Below, piece by piece: positions 35,542 through 47,734 of a DNA stretch of 64,000 nt. Positions within the stretch are counted from its first letter, which is position 1; every line of letters begins with the position of its first letter. The position numbers and the translations under genes are program-made. The notes under the pieces are model-generated. The model saw only the letters and a list, made by a program, of their open reading frames with translations, made no database searches and was not told the origin of the DNA. The stretch comes from Botryotinia globosa (Eukaryota; Ascomycota; Leotiomycetes; Helotiales; Sclerotiniaceae). Location of the stretch: NCBI GenBank assembly GCA_014898425.1, contig RCSZ01000013.1:1791501-1855500 (forward strand), written 5' to 3'.

Positions 35542-36660
35542 ATGGATATCGCGTTGGAAGTCACCGACAAATACTTCTTCGATCATTTCTATTCCGCTCT
35601 CCTCCCCGCCAAACCTATACTCTTGAACGCCATTGGAGAACAAATTAATGGTACACTACTCGATCCGAAAACGGCCTCAACATGGCAATATCATCCTTCG
35701 AATTCTTTTCTTCAGTTTGAACCGTCAGACGCGGCGTACACCAGTCAATGGGATAGAGATAACATTTTTCGACAAGCTTTCTCATTGTTCCTGATTACTT
35801 GGTATGTTTTCTTCACTTCCAATGCGATTCGAGATGTATAGGATATGAGCAAATACTAATTTTGATTCAATTGCAGGATCGCAGGTGCAGCCATTTACTT
35901 TACAATCTCTACTCTCTCGTACCTATTCGTCTTCGATAAAACTACCTTTCAACATCCCAAATTCCTCAAAAATCAAATTCGCATGGAAATCTCTCAAGCA
36001 TGTAATTCGATGCCCTTGATGTCCATTCTCACCACTCCCTTCTTCCTCGCAGAAGTTAGAGGCTATTCCAAACTATACGATCTCACATCTGAAGGACCGG
36101 GTATGTGGTACAATTGGTTCCAATTTCCACTTTTCCTCCTCTTCACAGATTGTTTCGTCTATTTCATCCATCGCGGTCTCCATCATCCTTCCGTATACAA
36201 GACACTTCACAAACCGCATCACAAATGGATTATGCCAACTCCTTACGCTTCAATTGCTTTTCATCCCGTAGATGGCTGGATGCAATCGCTTCCTTACCAC
36301 GTCTTTCCCTTCATCTTCCCACTTCAAAAATTCGCATACCTCGGTCTCTTCTTCTTCGTACAAGTCTGGACAGTGTTTATTCATGATGGAGAATATGTGG
36401 CCAACAGTCCAATTTTGAATGGAGCCGCTTGTCACACGATGCATCATCTTTACTTTAATTATAATTATGGTCAATACACAACACTTTGGGATAGATTGGG
36501 AGGTAGTTATAGAAAACCAAATGAGGAACTTTTCAGAAGAGAGAGTAAGATGGGACAAAAGGAGTGGGAGAGACAAGTTGCGGAGATGGAGAAACAGGTT
36601 TTGGAGGCGGAAGGAGAGGATGATAGAGTTTATGGTGGAGTGGAAAAGAAGATGAATTAG
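35542..36660 (+). CDS. ERG3: C-5 sterol desaturase
   Basis: ER-membrane, di-iron, oxygen- and NADH/cytochrome b5-dependent delta-7-sterol 5(6)-desaturase of ergosterol synthesis; it converts episterol-type sterols to 5,7-dienes. Two exons: 35542-35801 and 35877-36660, with a 75-nt intron (GTATGT...CAG) that splits a Trp codon. The product is 347 residues, the family's usual length. The three conserved histidine boxes are present: HRGLHH (about residue 184), HKPHH (about 197) and HTMHH (about 273). Hydrophobic membrane segments lie before and between them (IAGAAIYFTISTLSYLFVF; YHVFPFIFPL and following). The start is the first ATG of the frame, giving MDIALEVTDKYFFDHFY, which matches fungal ERG3 N-termini. 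Many Pezizomycotina have two ERG3 paralogues; I cannot say which one this is. Confidence 0.93.
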
Positions 36661-37221
36661 TTTGAACTTTTGAAGATTGGCAAGGCATGTATATATGTCA
36701 AATGGCCCTTTGAGTGGGGTGAGAAGAGGAAGGGAAAGGAAGAGGAAGGGAAAGGAAGGGGATGATGCATTGATTGTATATATTGCATGGTATGACATGA
36801 AATGGCATTTTTGATGTAGATTCATGTCAGTTTGAAAATAATGGATGGATGGATGGATGGAATTGCATTTGAAGGCGTTTAAATGTTATAAAACATGACG
36901 GTAGATGTATTAATGTTGATGGATAGATAATGAGTGATGGGTGATGGGTGGTGGGTGATGAGCGAGATAAAGGTTCATGGTAAAAGGATAGGGATAGGGA
37001 TATGGACTATATTTGTATCTTTCCTGGTTATTTTACCTCATCTCTCATCTCATCTCTCATCTCTCATCTCTTGATTCGTTAGATGTTAGATCATTTGTAT
37101 ACTTTATTTTACTTTACTTTTCTATACTTTATTTTACTTTATTCTTTAGTTTATTCTTTATTTTATTTTTAATTATATAATTTGAATTTTGAGATTTGAA
37201 TTTTGAGATATAAATTTTGTG

Positions 37222-37532
37222 GTTTTTATATATAGTTTTTATATATAGTTTTATATATAGTTTTTATATATAGTTTTTATATATAGTTTTTATATATAGT
37301 TTTTATATATAGTTTTTATATATAGTTTTTATATATAGTTTTTTAGGTATAGTTTTTATATATAATTTTTAGATATAGTTTTTATATATAGTTTTTATAT
37401 ATAATTTTTATATAGTTTTAATATATAATTTTTAGGTGTAGTTTTTATATATAGTTTTTATATCTAATTTTTATATATAATTTTTATATATAGTTTTTAG
37501 GTGTAGTTTTTATATATAGTTTTTATATATAG
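37222..37532. repeat. 13-bp minisatellite AGTTTTTATATAT
   Basis: More than twenty head-to-tail copies of a 13-bp unit, with variants such as AGTTTTTAGGTAT and ATTTTTATATATA. Confidence 0.88.
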
Positions 37533-39411
37533 TATAACTTTCAGTAGAATATGATAAAAAGTATAGAATAGAATACAAGAGTATTTAGAAATAAATTATA
37601 TTAAATATAATATAATTAATATCATGATTATATACTCGAGTATATTATAAAGATTAAATAATTAGAATGAGAAAATTAAAGACGAAGGAAATTTTAAAAG
37701 ATTTTTTTATCTTTTATATAATACTAATCGTTCTCATTTAAATTATTCTTGAATTAAAATATTATATGATATTTATTATAATATTAAGTACCATATAGTT
37801 GGTTGTAAAAGAAAGAATTTGAATGGAAATTAGAACTCTTATTAATATTAATTAAAGAATTAAAGTTAGCTCTTTTTATTTCAGGATTTATATTTATTAT
37901 CTTTTCAATGTGATTGGGTTTATAAGGTTCTTATAAGTGAGGTGAGGTTTGTAGATTGGGGTTTGTAAGTTGATATGGATGAAGATAGAAATAAAGAATG
38001 GAATAATGGATAATGGATAATAGAAATGGAGATAGAAATAGGATAGATGAATTTGGAGATGGAGATGGAGGTGGGTGAGTAAATAAGTGGGTGGGTGAAG
38101 ATGGAATGGGATGGATCTTTTGAATGTATTTGATTATCTAGCGATTAGTTAGATATTGGGAATTCGATATTAGGTATTAGATGATTGATTTATTATTGGT
38201 TGCTTAGTTTATAAGTATTTGATTATTAGTCTTTGTTTATTGGGGTGGGGGGGAGAAGGGTTGGAGTGGAGAGGGAGAATAATCGAGAATAAGGGAGGAG
38301 GAAGAAAATGTTTGAAGGGGGGTGATTGAAGAGTTAAGAAAAGAGAGAAATAGATTGGAAAGGGGAAATAGGCGAGAATGAGAGGGTGTGGGAGAGTAGG
38401 GTTGAAAGAAGTAAAGGAGGAGGTAGGATGCTTGGAGTGGGATGCTTGAAAGGAAGAGTTGAAGAGAAAGAGAAAAGAAGAAAAGCAGGATAAGCGAGAG
38501 AGAGAATGAAGGGGGAGAGGGAGAAAGGAGGGGGAGGAGATAGTTTTGTGTTTCTAATTTCTAGATTATATGTGGGTATTTAATGTTCAAGGGCTTTGTT
38601 TCATTTATTTTCATTTGTTTGATATTACTTGTTATGTATGATCGTAATGTCTATATGAAATGGAGTAATAAGATGATAAGATAGAAGGGAATGAGGGGAA
38701 TAAGATGAATATAGGGTAGAGTAGAGTAGTGGAGATTGGATGGGATGATGTAGGATATGTGAAAATATAATAAAGTGATTAGATGAGATGAAATAGAGTG
38801 GGATATACTGGGATAGAGAGGGGATGGAGAGAATAAGGATGAGATAGAAAATAGGAAGTGTGAAATTAAGTATTAAAATAAGTATGATATATATAATATA
38901 AATTAATATTAACAAGAATAATAAGAAGAGATGAGATGAGTATAATGAGATCAAATATAGAGTAAAAATATAAAGTAGAAATATAAATTAAAATATAAAG
39001 TAAAATATAAAGTAAAATATAAAGTAAAATATAAAGTAAAATACTAAAGATATCCTATAGAGTATTAAGATAGAATAAGATGTGATAAGTAAATCGAAGT
39101 AGAAAAATGAGACCTTCAGAGTAATAATATAGAAGAATTTTAAGTAGAATAAGATATGTGTTATAAAATGAAGATGAGTAAAGGAATAAGAACAAAATCA
39201 TTCACAAAACTCAAGTTCAAGTTCTAGAGTAGAATCTGGTGTTCAGAAATTTATAAAATGAAGGGGAGGGGGAAGGGAGAAAGAGAGAAAGGGGGAATAG
39301 AGGAAAATGAAAAGGGATGAGATAAGAGAAGGATTGTGTGTCTAGCTGGAGGTGGTAAATATAAAGGAAATGAATGGAAATCTACTTTAGGAGAATTGCT
39401 TGAGCTAGGAG

Positions 39412-39476
39412 GAGAAAGAGAAAGAGAAAGAGAAGGAGAAGGAGAAAGAGAAGGAGAAAGAGAAGGAGAAAGATAA
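39412..39476. repeat. GAGAAA/GAGAAG hexamer repeat
   Basis: About ten purine-only hexamers in tandem inside a longer purine-rich strand. Confidence 0.75.
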
Positions 39477-40975
39477 TAGATTTTGTTATATTGAATTATT
39501 AGATATCTGATTCTGTTTTCTGAGTGGAGAGATGGGAGGAGAGATAGAAGGAAAGAGGAGAGGAAAGAACCTTTAGATCATAAAATAATAAACGAATGGA
39601 AGACATTCAACAATCTTCATTCTGAATATGACGTTTTTTACATATAAGCATGCGTATAAAGAGTTTGATGAAAGTATTTTGATTGCGTGTAGATGAAGAA
39701 AGAGGGAGGGGGAAGGAGAAGGAGGGGGGTCAATAAGGTTTGTGGGGTTTGTAAGGGATAGTTAAAGAGTGAGAGGTGTTTGAGTGGGTGGGTGGATAGG
39801 AGGGTAGGTAGATAGATAGATTGGCGATTGAATGTGTTGATGGGTTTGAGAGATGAAAGGTTTGAGAGGGATGACATGAGATGATGAGATGACGTGATAA
39901 TAACAGCCCTTGAAAAAAGAATTCCATCTATTCACATATATTCAGAGCAGAATGAAAGGTAAATCTCAGAACAATGAATCACGAAAGAGGAAATATTTAT
40001 ATATATTAGTTGTGTTCAATTGTCTTGTTACTCAGTGGGTTGTATTTATAGGTAGCGAGTCAGTAGATAGATAGGAGATATGTAATCTTACATATATATA
40101 TGTACAGGAGATGAGAATCTATTAATTTCCAGTATCCTACTTAATACTTCTATTGTAGACCCAAGTCCAATGATCCAAAATGCATAAATTAGAACTCCCA
40201 CCCTCATCCCTGTAACAGTAACAGTTCAGAAGTTTCATAAATCCTCATATCTTTATAAGATATCGATAAAGTTATATATAGCACATGATGTCTAAATACC
40301 AACTCCAATTTCAGCCCATTTCATACCATCCTAAATTCTTCTAGCTGTGGAAACTTGAAATCGTTCTTTTGACTTCTAGGGTTTGAGATTAGTGGGATAG
40401 GCATTGTTAAGTATCTCATACGTCCTAACCCATATGATACAGATACTTAGATATTGTGACGATGTGGGCGTGCTGATCACTATACTAATCTTCCAAACAT
40501 ATGTAGGAATAGACCCAGCCGATTGTACGCTCCTTCTACCTGCCCTTGCACTCTCCCTCCCTCGACAATCACTCAAACTCGTCCAATTCACTTCCATATT
40601 CATTCGTCTATCCCTCTCCCATATCCTCTTTCCAACACCTTCGACATCCTCGACACCCTCCACATATCTCTCACCTTAACACCCACCAACAAATTCACTC
40701 CCAAAGTAATGGAATATCAACAACAGCTGAATTTCTCTGCATAGGTGTTTCTTCCACAACCATACTCTCATCCTATTCATTGAGTTTGTCGATAATGAAC
40801 GGGTAACTAGATGAGCGAGATAGAACGAGGGTGGCTGATGAGGAAGGAGAGCTCGGTCGAGATGGATGAGGGTTTTGATTGTTTTGCGAAGGAGAAATGA
40901 GGATGGTATCTCTTTTTTGTATTTAGATCTTCTTTTTTAGAGAAAATGGATAGGTTGAGTGAGATAGGTCGATGA

Positions 40976-41175
40976 ATGTGGTGTGTGTATATATGTGGTG
41001 TGTATATATAGTGTATATGTGTATGTATGGTGTGTGTATATATGTGGTGTGTATATATAGTGTATATGTGTATGTATGGTGTGTGTATGTATGGTGTGTG
41101 TATGTATGGTGTGTGTATGTATGGTGTGTGTATGTATGGTGTGTGTATGTATGGTGTGTATGTGTATAGTGTATG
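40976..41175. repeat. 15-bp minisatellite GGTGTGTGTATGTAT
   Basis: A left part with longer units (TGTGGTGTGTATATATAGTG) passes into at least six perfect 15-bp units. Both strands stay open because the unit is five codons long (YIHTP on the minus strand). This is not evidence of a gene. Confidence 0.88.
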
Positions 41176-41329
41176 CGATATAAAGTTGAAGTGATGGTGT
41201 AGTAGATTGTAATTATAAAATAGTATCAATACAATTTAAAGTAGTAGCCTGACTATTGAAGAACTCGAAGTAGTGGGTGTGATAGTAGTGATCGACGTGG
41301 TTTAGTAATACTCCTAGAAGTAGAAGTAA

Positions 41330-41470
41330 AAGAAAAAGCAGAAGTAGAAGTAGAAAAAGAAGCAGAAGAAGAAGAAGAAGAAGCAGAAGAAGAAGAAGCA
41401 GAAGAAGAAGAAGAAGAAGAAGAAGAAGAAGAAGAAAAAGAAGAAAAAGAAAAAAAAGAAGAAAAAGATA
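41330..41470. repeat. (GAA)n-rich microsatellite
   Basis: AGAAGTA units pass into a long GAA/GCA tract followed by AAAGAA. It produces a spurious poly-Leu frame on the minus strand. Confidence 0.85.
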
Positions 41471-41769
41471 TATTGAAAGAGAAACCAGTCCCGGAAAAGT
41501 TTCTTGCTGTGCCGGCACTAAAATCTTAGGGCAAGTACGGAAAACTATTCGATTAAATTTTGCAGTTTTAGACTCTGAATTGCTGGATGATTGATCGGTC
41601 GAATCGGTTCATGGTGTTTCTCTGCAATTCGTAGATCCCGAGTGATAGATGGTAGGTAATGAACGGTGGATGATACTGTAAATGGCAGACGATAGACGAA
41701 AAACAAGCGACAAAAATTCCTCCCTCCTTCGATTCTAAAAATCAAAGTTCCATGGGAAAAACTCAGTCC

Positions 41770-42174
41770 TTAGATAAATCCGACAGCATCATCGAGTTGA
41801 AAAACAATATCATCCCACCATCTCTTATTTCGAGGTCCAATGATAGGTGCCAGCATACCATTTACGTCACCTCCATCTCCATCACCTCCTTCACCCCCCT
41901 TTCCTCTTCTCAACAATTTCTCCCTAATCTTTTCATCCGCAACAACCCCAATTAGCCCTCCTACAGCCAATGCAATAGGAATTCTCTTTCCGAAAGTAAA
42001 CCTCCCCCCCTTTGTTTTCTTAGCCCACCATTCAGAAATTCTCGTTTGAGGTGTAATTGTAGGGGAGGAATCCAGATGGCGGGGTTGAATGACGCGAGAT
42101 CTCGGTTGGATAGATGGGAGAGCACGACATGGATGTGTCATGAGAGATCGAATTGGATTGTAGTGACCACGCAT
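41770..42174 (-). CDS. hypothetical small protein with mitochondrial-type N-terminus
   Basis: A 134-codon frame from ATG at 42174. I do not recognise it. The first 40 residues are rich in Arg, Ser and Pro with almost no acidic residues, resembling a mitochondrial presequence. Residues around 60-78 (KRIPIALAVGGLIGVVADEK) could be one membrane segment. A Gly/Asp-rich linker and a Trp-containing tail (KRWWDDIVFQLDD) follow. The non-repetitive composition and ordinary codon use argue for a gene. The lack of a known domain and the position in a repeat-rich region argue against one. The frame extends upstream without ATG, so an upstream exon is possible. Confidence 0.38.
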   Translation of the reverse strand: MRGHYNPIRSLMTHPCRALPSIQPRSRVIQPRHLDSSPTITPQTRISEWWAKKTKGGRFTFGKRIPIALAVGGLIGVVADEKIREKLLRRGKGGEGGDGDGGDVNGMLAPIIGPRNKRWWDDIVFQLDDAVGFI

Positions 42175-42298
42175 TTTTAGGTCCGTGTGTGAGGTTACTG
42201 CTACTGGCACAATTTTCCTTCGGTTGTGAGAATAGGAGAAGTTATCTTTCGGTGTGGAGTTTGATATCGAAGAGTCTGTATAGTTTTTCACAACAGAG

Positions 42299-42555
42299 TG
42301 AAGATTAAAGATTAAAGATTAAAGATTAAAGATTAAAGATTAAGATTAAGATTAAAGATTAAGATTAAGATTAAAGATTAAAGATTAAAGATTAAAGATT
42401 AAAGATTAAAGATTAAAGATAAGATTAAAGATTAAAGATTAAAGATAAAAGATTAAAATTAAAAATTAAAAATTAAAAATTAAAAATTAAAAATTAAAAT
42501 TAAAAATTAAAAAATTAAAATTAAAAATTAAAAATTAAAAATTAAAAATAAAATT
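42299..42555. repeat. heptamer array AGATTAA passing into AATTAAA
   Basis: About 26 tandem 7-bp units AAGATTA with occasional 6-bp deletions, then an AAAATTA series. It ends about 450 bases before the SER1 start codon. Confidence 0.88.
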
Positions 42556-43009
42556 ATGTGATTAGGATTTTGTGTAATGAATATAAGAAATGAAAAGAAA
42601 TCCGTTCAAAAGTATTTATACCTTTTTTCTTTTTCGCACTAGAGAAACGATGGAAACTCTTGAAGAACTACATACAACTAATTATTTACTATACCAACCC
42701 ACCAAGCTAGAGGTCCATTACATAATACTATCTAAGTCTGAATTAGTGCGGCACTACAGTATTACCCCACCACCACCACCACCACCCATATATGATATGA
42801 ATCATTCGAGCATTAATTAATTAATTTAATTAATAAATCCCAAAAGTTGAAGAGAGAGTCGTTAACCTTATTTGACTTCATTTCTTTAAAATCATTCAAT
42901 TGAAATAACTTCAAAGTCTCAAAACATTCACCACAATTCGATTATCTGGAATAAACTCTATTACTCACAATTACAAGCACACTCATCCCTTTCGCCAACT
43001 CAATCAACA
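42556..43009. promoter_or_regulatory. SER1 upstream region
   Basis: Contains a short (CCA)n tract at about 42768-42787, the AT palindrome ATTAATTAATTTAATTAAT at about 42813, and a pyrimidine/CA-rich leader up to the ATG. No defined binding site can be called. Confidence 0.4.
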
Positions 43010-44389
43010 ATGCCATCCCGCTCAGAAATCACTTATTTCGGCGCCGGTCCCGCACTCCTCCCCACCGATGTCCTTGAAACCGCAGCCGCAGCCCTCGTAG
43101 ATTATAACGGTACTGGTCTTGGGTTGGCAGAGCATTCGCATCGATCTGAGCTCGCCGCCAATGTATTGAATACCGCGAAAGCAGATTTGGCAAGATACTT
43201 AGAGGTCCCAGACGATTATGAAATCCTCTTCATGCAAGGAGGTGGCAGTGGAGAGTTTTCCGCAACGATATACAATTTAGTTGGAGTCTGGGTCGAGAAG
43301 AGAAAACAAAAGATTCTAAAGGGTTTGGGCATTGCATCGGATAAGGATATTCCAGAAGATGCGCTGGTAAAGGAACTTCAGAAGGCGGTAGATGAGGAGC
43401 TTAAAATCGATTATTTGGTTACGGGATCATGGTCTCTCAAAGCTAGTCAGGAGGCAGCGAGATTAGTAGGCGCGGAACATGTCAATATTGTTGCAGATGG
43501 TCGAAAGATCAATGATGGGAAATTTGGAAAAATCCCCGAGGAGAAAGACTGGAAACTCTCGAAGAATCCAGCAATGGTATACTATTGCGACAACGAAACG
43601 GTCGATGGTGTCGAGTTCCCCGGCTTCCCAAAATCTCTAGAGCCAAATGGAGAAGAAGATGAACCCATCGTAGTAGCAGATATGTCTTCCAATATCCTCT
43701 CGCGACGAGTTCCCGTCAAGAATTTCTCTGTCGTCTTTTTCGGTGCACAGAAGAATTTGGGATGTACAGGAGTCACTGTGGTAATCATCAAGAAGAACCT
43801 CCTTCCCCCTGTCGTCGCAACACCAGCTCCAACCCTCCTACGCAAACTTGGATTACCCATTGGCCCCATTGTTCTCTCTTACGAAACAATCGCCAAGAAC
43901 AACAGTCTCTACAACACCTTGAGCATATTCGAGTAAGTCTCTCCATCTCTATCCCCCCCCCTTCCCATGCCCACCCTACCTTACCCTACCCAACCTCCCA
44001 CTAACACCCCACCCAGCGTCTACATCGCGGGACTCGTCCTCCAAAAACTCCTCGCCACCTACCCCGACGGCATCGCCGGGCAAGAAGCCCTCTCCAACAA
44101 AAAATCCACCCTCATCTACTCCGCCCTCGACGCCCACCCCTCCATCTACAAAGTCGTCCCCGACGTCTCCGTCCGCTCAAGAATGAACATCTGTTTCCGC
44201 GTCACCGCATCAGAAAATATCTCCGAAGCCGAAAAGTCTTTCTTAGCAGGTGCCACCGAGAGAGGGTTGACGGGTCTGAAAGGTCACAGAAGTGTAGGTG
44301 GTATTAGAGCCAGTAATTATAATACTATTACCTTGGAGGGAGCGGAGAAGTTGGCAGCGTGGATTCATGAATTTGCCGAGAGGAAGTAA
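43010..44389 (+). CDS. SER1: phosphoserine aminotransferase
   Basis: PLP-dependent enzyme (class V aminotransferase, SerC/Ser1) that converts 3-phosphohydroxypyruvate plus glutamate to phosphoserine in cytosolic serine synthesis. Two exons: 43010-43932 and 44017-44389, with an 84-nt intron (GTAAGT...CAG) splitting an Asp codon. The product is 431 residues. Seen: N-terminal FGAGPALLP, the EHSHRS segment, the phosphate-loop-like MQGGGSGEF, the VADMSSNILSR strand with the PLP-binding Asp, the Schiff-base lysine in FFGAQKNLG (about residue 248), and the C-terminal RSRMNICFR and GLTGLKGHRSVGGIRAS substrate-binding segment. The start is the first ATG (MPSRSEITYFGAGPA). The intron and nearby exon 2 are strongly C-rich, unlike exon 1. 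Confidence 0.95.
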
Positions 44390-45212
44390 AAGTATTTTAG
44401 AGGTAGGTAGGCGGGAGATTGTTGGTTGGGGGGACATGAAATGTTCGATATGAACAAAGTCTCTGTATTATATTTGCAAAAGTTTTGCATCGACAATGAA
44501 ATTTCGAATTTAAAAGTAGTCACTTGTTCTCTTTCAGGAAAATGGGTAGATCCGTATGGCACACCTATTCATTCAGACCAGCGATTAAGTGACAGAGCCA
44601 TATGTTACAAGAAGTTTTAATCTCTATGTGTGATTCGGAATATGTACTATATCCGTCATGTCAATGATAGGAATTAAATCACATCATCACTCATCCTCAA
44701 GGGAGAGCCCCATCCTTTAAAGTATATTTCATATTCCACGAGAGTCCTCGAAGATACCTATGTAGATATGCACTTCTTCCCTCTAATCTACTACTCAAAG
44801 CCCACAACTCATGGCTGGCATCTCATACATCCGTTGATTTCAGAAGAAGCTAGGTAGCCAATTCATAAATCAGCGACTAGCAATCTGCAAATTATATCTT
44901 TGACCCCATCGTCCCAAATCCATCCTACCATAAAACTCCATTCGTTGCATTTCCCATGGCTTGTCAAGCATATCATTGGTAATCCAACCTATCCATCCCA
45001 GCCAGATGCAGACCGAAGCAAATTTATTCCAGACAAAGTCATCATAGCCTCCAAAACGCCCATCTCGCATCATACCAACCATGTTCAAGAATTAAAAGAA
45101 ATATCGTACAAGGAATTAGGTAGCTAGGGAAAACAGGTTCGAAAAGAAATCACGGATGCTAAAAAGCAAAAATATTGTGAATCTACTCTTCCCTAGCTAA
45201 CACCTTTTCCAA
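44390..45212. other. convergent intergenic region SER1/SIZ1
   Basis: About 820 bases holding the 3' ends of two convergent genes. No further feature supported. Confidence 0.45.
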
Positions 45213-47256
45213 TCAAGAATCCAGGTAACTCGGTCTAGGAACAGGTGCTACACCGCTTAAATAACTTGGTCCAGAGAATGACGAAGTCATTTGCCTTTTC
45301 GGTGGAGGCCTTGCGGGCGATTCTTCTTCATCACTACTGCATAGATCAATAACTTCAGAGATGGGTCTTTTACCGCCTGTTGATGAGTTTAATGGATTAG
45401 ATCGATTGGATGGTGCTGCCGATAAGGAGTCGCGACTACTTTGTGCTTGATTCAAAGTGCCGTTTGAGGTTCCATTCTTGGTAATTGGTGTACTGGCCTT
45501 CCTTCCACCTGGGGAGACTTCGATCAAGTCATCATCGTCATCAGAGAAATCGCTTGAAGCTACACCGGGTCGTGATGACATGGCATCGGGTCTGTTGTAG
45601 AGTTTCCACTGTCCTTCTGGTTCAACTGTAACTTGATCAACGGATCTTGATGTGTTTTGTAATATATCCTTGACATATCTTTGAAACCTGTCAGCAAACG
45701 TGATCCAGCCTGTGAAAGGACAATTAACTTACTCATCAACGACTAATGTCTCAAAAGGTGCAGAATTATTGCATATTGGACATAGCCAAGTTGGTCCTTG
45801 TTCTTGTAATTGAAGATACGAAGTAGCATCAAAACATTGGTTATGCCTACACGATATTGATCGAATAGGCAAATCAATTCTTAAAGTTGACAATGGACAC
45901 TTCAATGATAGAACTGAAGCAGTGGCCACAATGTCCGCATCTCGTGATTTATTGATCACTTGTGTAAAATTAGATTCTAGAACACAAATTTTGAGGGAAG
46001 GGCATCTTACTATCGTTGATCACAGATTCCCTTGTAATTTTCTTGCCAGCCTGCAATCGTTTGACCAAGTCTGGGACAGGAATTAACTTGACTACATATA
46101 AAACCAAATAGAATTTCTGAAATTTTTGTTAGCACTGCAATTTAGCGGAACAAAAGTTAATAAACACATTGTAAATCCTGGAGAAAACATGGTAGGATTG
46201 CATGGTGTTTATTCACCTCTGATGCTACGAAAGCTGCATTGAGACCTGCCTTTGTAGTCAACGCATAGGTCATCTCGACGGTGTTTTGATATCCAAGAAC
46301 CTTCAACCTCAGTTCCTTGGTAATATCCACCGGTCGAGTTGATCCAGGCTTGTTTTTCAATCCTCTCAAGTTTGCCTTTACGTCTCCTCCATTCACTTTG
46401 ACTTCTGATTGATGAGGGAAAGCAATGTCTTGTCTCCCATTGCCTTCACTTGCACAGAATATCATTACCCTCAACGTGGGGTCGTTTTGAGCTTTTGGCA
46501 AGATCGGATGGTTCTGAGCTTTGACTGGTATGTTGACGGTATGGCGATGTTGATTCATGGCTATTTAATCATTATTAGCATAGTTTAAACAAAACCTAGG
46601 AAAGGAAAGTATCTACCATCACACAGTTTGACCTCTCCAATTTGCTCGACGATATCGTAAAATGGACTTGGTTTGAATTCAAGCTCTATGCATAATTAGA
46701 TCGGGCGCATAATCCTAATATCGTGGGCTCATATACTCATTCCATAACCCATCGGCTTATAAGGCTGCATAGCTGCTCTAGGTGCAGAATAATTTGTTGC
46801 GCCGTTGGGAATCGAATTGGCAGCTGGAGAAGCTGATCCTTGATATGGACGTGAGTGCACTCCAGCAGCCACAATCTCTGGATGATCTATAATACGCCCT
46901 AGCCGATTGAATTTGATTTGGTCTGGCGCATTCGCATAGAGTCTGATTCCTAGAGCGAAAGAAAGAAATCGTCAGCTTTGTTCTCTCTTCTTACCAGCTG
47001 TTGTAGAATCTTGCGCCGGTAGACTGTAGTTTGAGGATAGGCAGTGCGTCAATTCGCGATGCGACTATCAACTCCTTCAAGATGCAAACGACTTACTATC
47101 AACAATTCTCGTCTGTAATTCTGCCTTGACGCCATTTACTTTCATATCCTCAGCTAAACATATGTTCTTCAGTGTTTGGTTGAGCATGCCACCATTTTTC
47201 ACCTTTCGTACATATGGTTCTGGGTCGAGGAAACTACCACCCCCCATCGAGGCCAT
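45213..47256 (-). CDS. SIZ1: SIZ/PIAS-type E3 SUMO-protein ligase
   Basis: SP-RING E3 ligase that passes SUMO from Ubc9 to nuclear targets. Seven exons fit with consistent phases: 47256-47097, 46949-46737, 46685-46617, 46560-46217, 46116-46011, 45958-45733 and 45687-45213, giving 530 residues. The last acceptor could instead be nine bases downstream. Seen: an N-terminal SAP-like helix pair (MLNQTLKNICLAEDMKVNGV ... AELQTRIVDR); a PINIT domain at about 125-290 (FKPSPFYDIV, TLRVMIFCAS, VDITKELRLK, FYLVLYVVKLIPVPDLVKRL); an SP-RING at about 318-362 (CPLSTLRI, SCRHNQCFD, CPICNN); and an acidic Ser-rich C-terminus with two likely SUMO-interacting motifs, DDDDDLIEVS (about 427) and EVIDLCSSDEEE (about 485). 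The domain order is diagnostic. It is divergent from the LLP gene. Confidence 0.9.
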
Positions 47257-47734
47257 TTCCTATCCTTGGATGGTGCTGAACAAGCTAAAGAATTAGTTTT
47301 TGAGGAGTTTTGAAGGTCTTAGAAATGGTGAATAGATGTGAAATTGTAAAGAGTGAGATGTCGATTTTCCTTACGATATTGACGATGGCAACAAATTGAT
47401 CTTTGTTTTTGTTCTTCCAAATACTCCTTTGCTCTTTTGCCTTTCTTGTCGTAGAATAAATTGTGAAAGTCAATGTTCAACTCCGAGTCGTAATAGAAGG
47501 AGATCACGAAGCTGAACTAGGCAGGCGGTAAATGGTAAGTACGTGGCAGAATAAATTTACTGGATTTATTAGATTTTGCCGCTAAGATAAAAGATTCATC
47601 GAGTGAGTGAATGGAAATCCATCAAAATCATTCATTGCGCGATTTGGAGAAGAAGAAGTTTACATTGATTTTTCTACAATCTACCACAGCATTCAACAAT
47701 ACTCTACAACATCTTATCATATTCAAACACGACA
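47257..47734. promoter_or_regulatory. divergent SIZ1/LLP intergenic region
   Basis: A 478-bp bidirectional upstream region. No defined element recognised beyond ordinary AT-rich promoter sequence. Confidence 0.45.

Larger units (their letters stand above)
36661..41769. other. 5-kb gene-poor, repeat-rich region
   Basis: No gene can be supported. The region holds the ERG3 3' UTR, (GGAT)n at 36842-36860, AT-rich tandem arrays, long purine-rich stretches (38240-38560, 39240-39480) and other repeats listed separately. A frame at 40404-40679 (plus) is open but lacks recognisable content. Confidence 0.5.

Noticed and set aside
40807..41229. 140-codon minus frame with repeated YIHTP units
   Set aside because: It arises from the 15-bp minisatellite, and the plus strand is also open across it.
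41213..41518. 101-codon poly-Leu minus frame
   Set aside because: It is the reverse reading of the GAA microsatellite.
46950..47096. An extra small exon of SIZ1 between the first two exons
   Set aside because: Several internal AG and GTAAG sites tempt one to split it, but only a single 147-nt intron keeps the phase between the SAP and PINIT parts.
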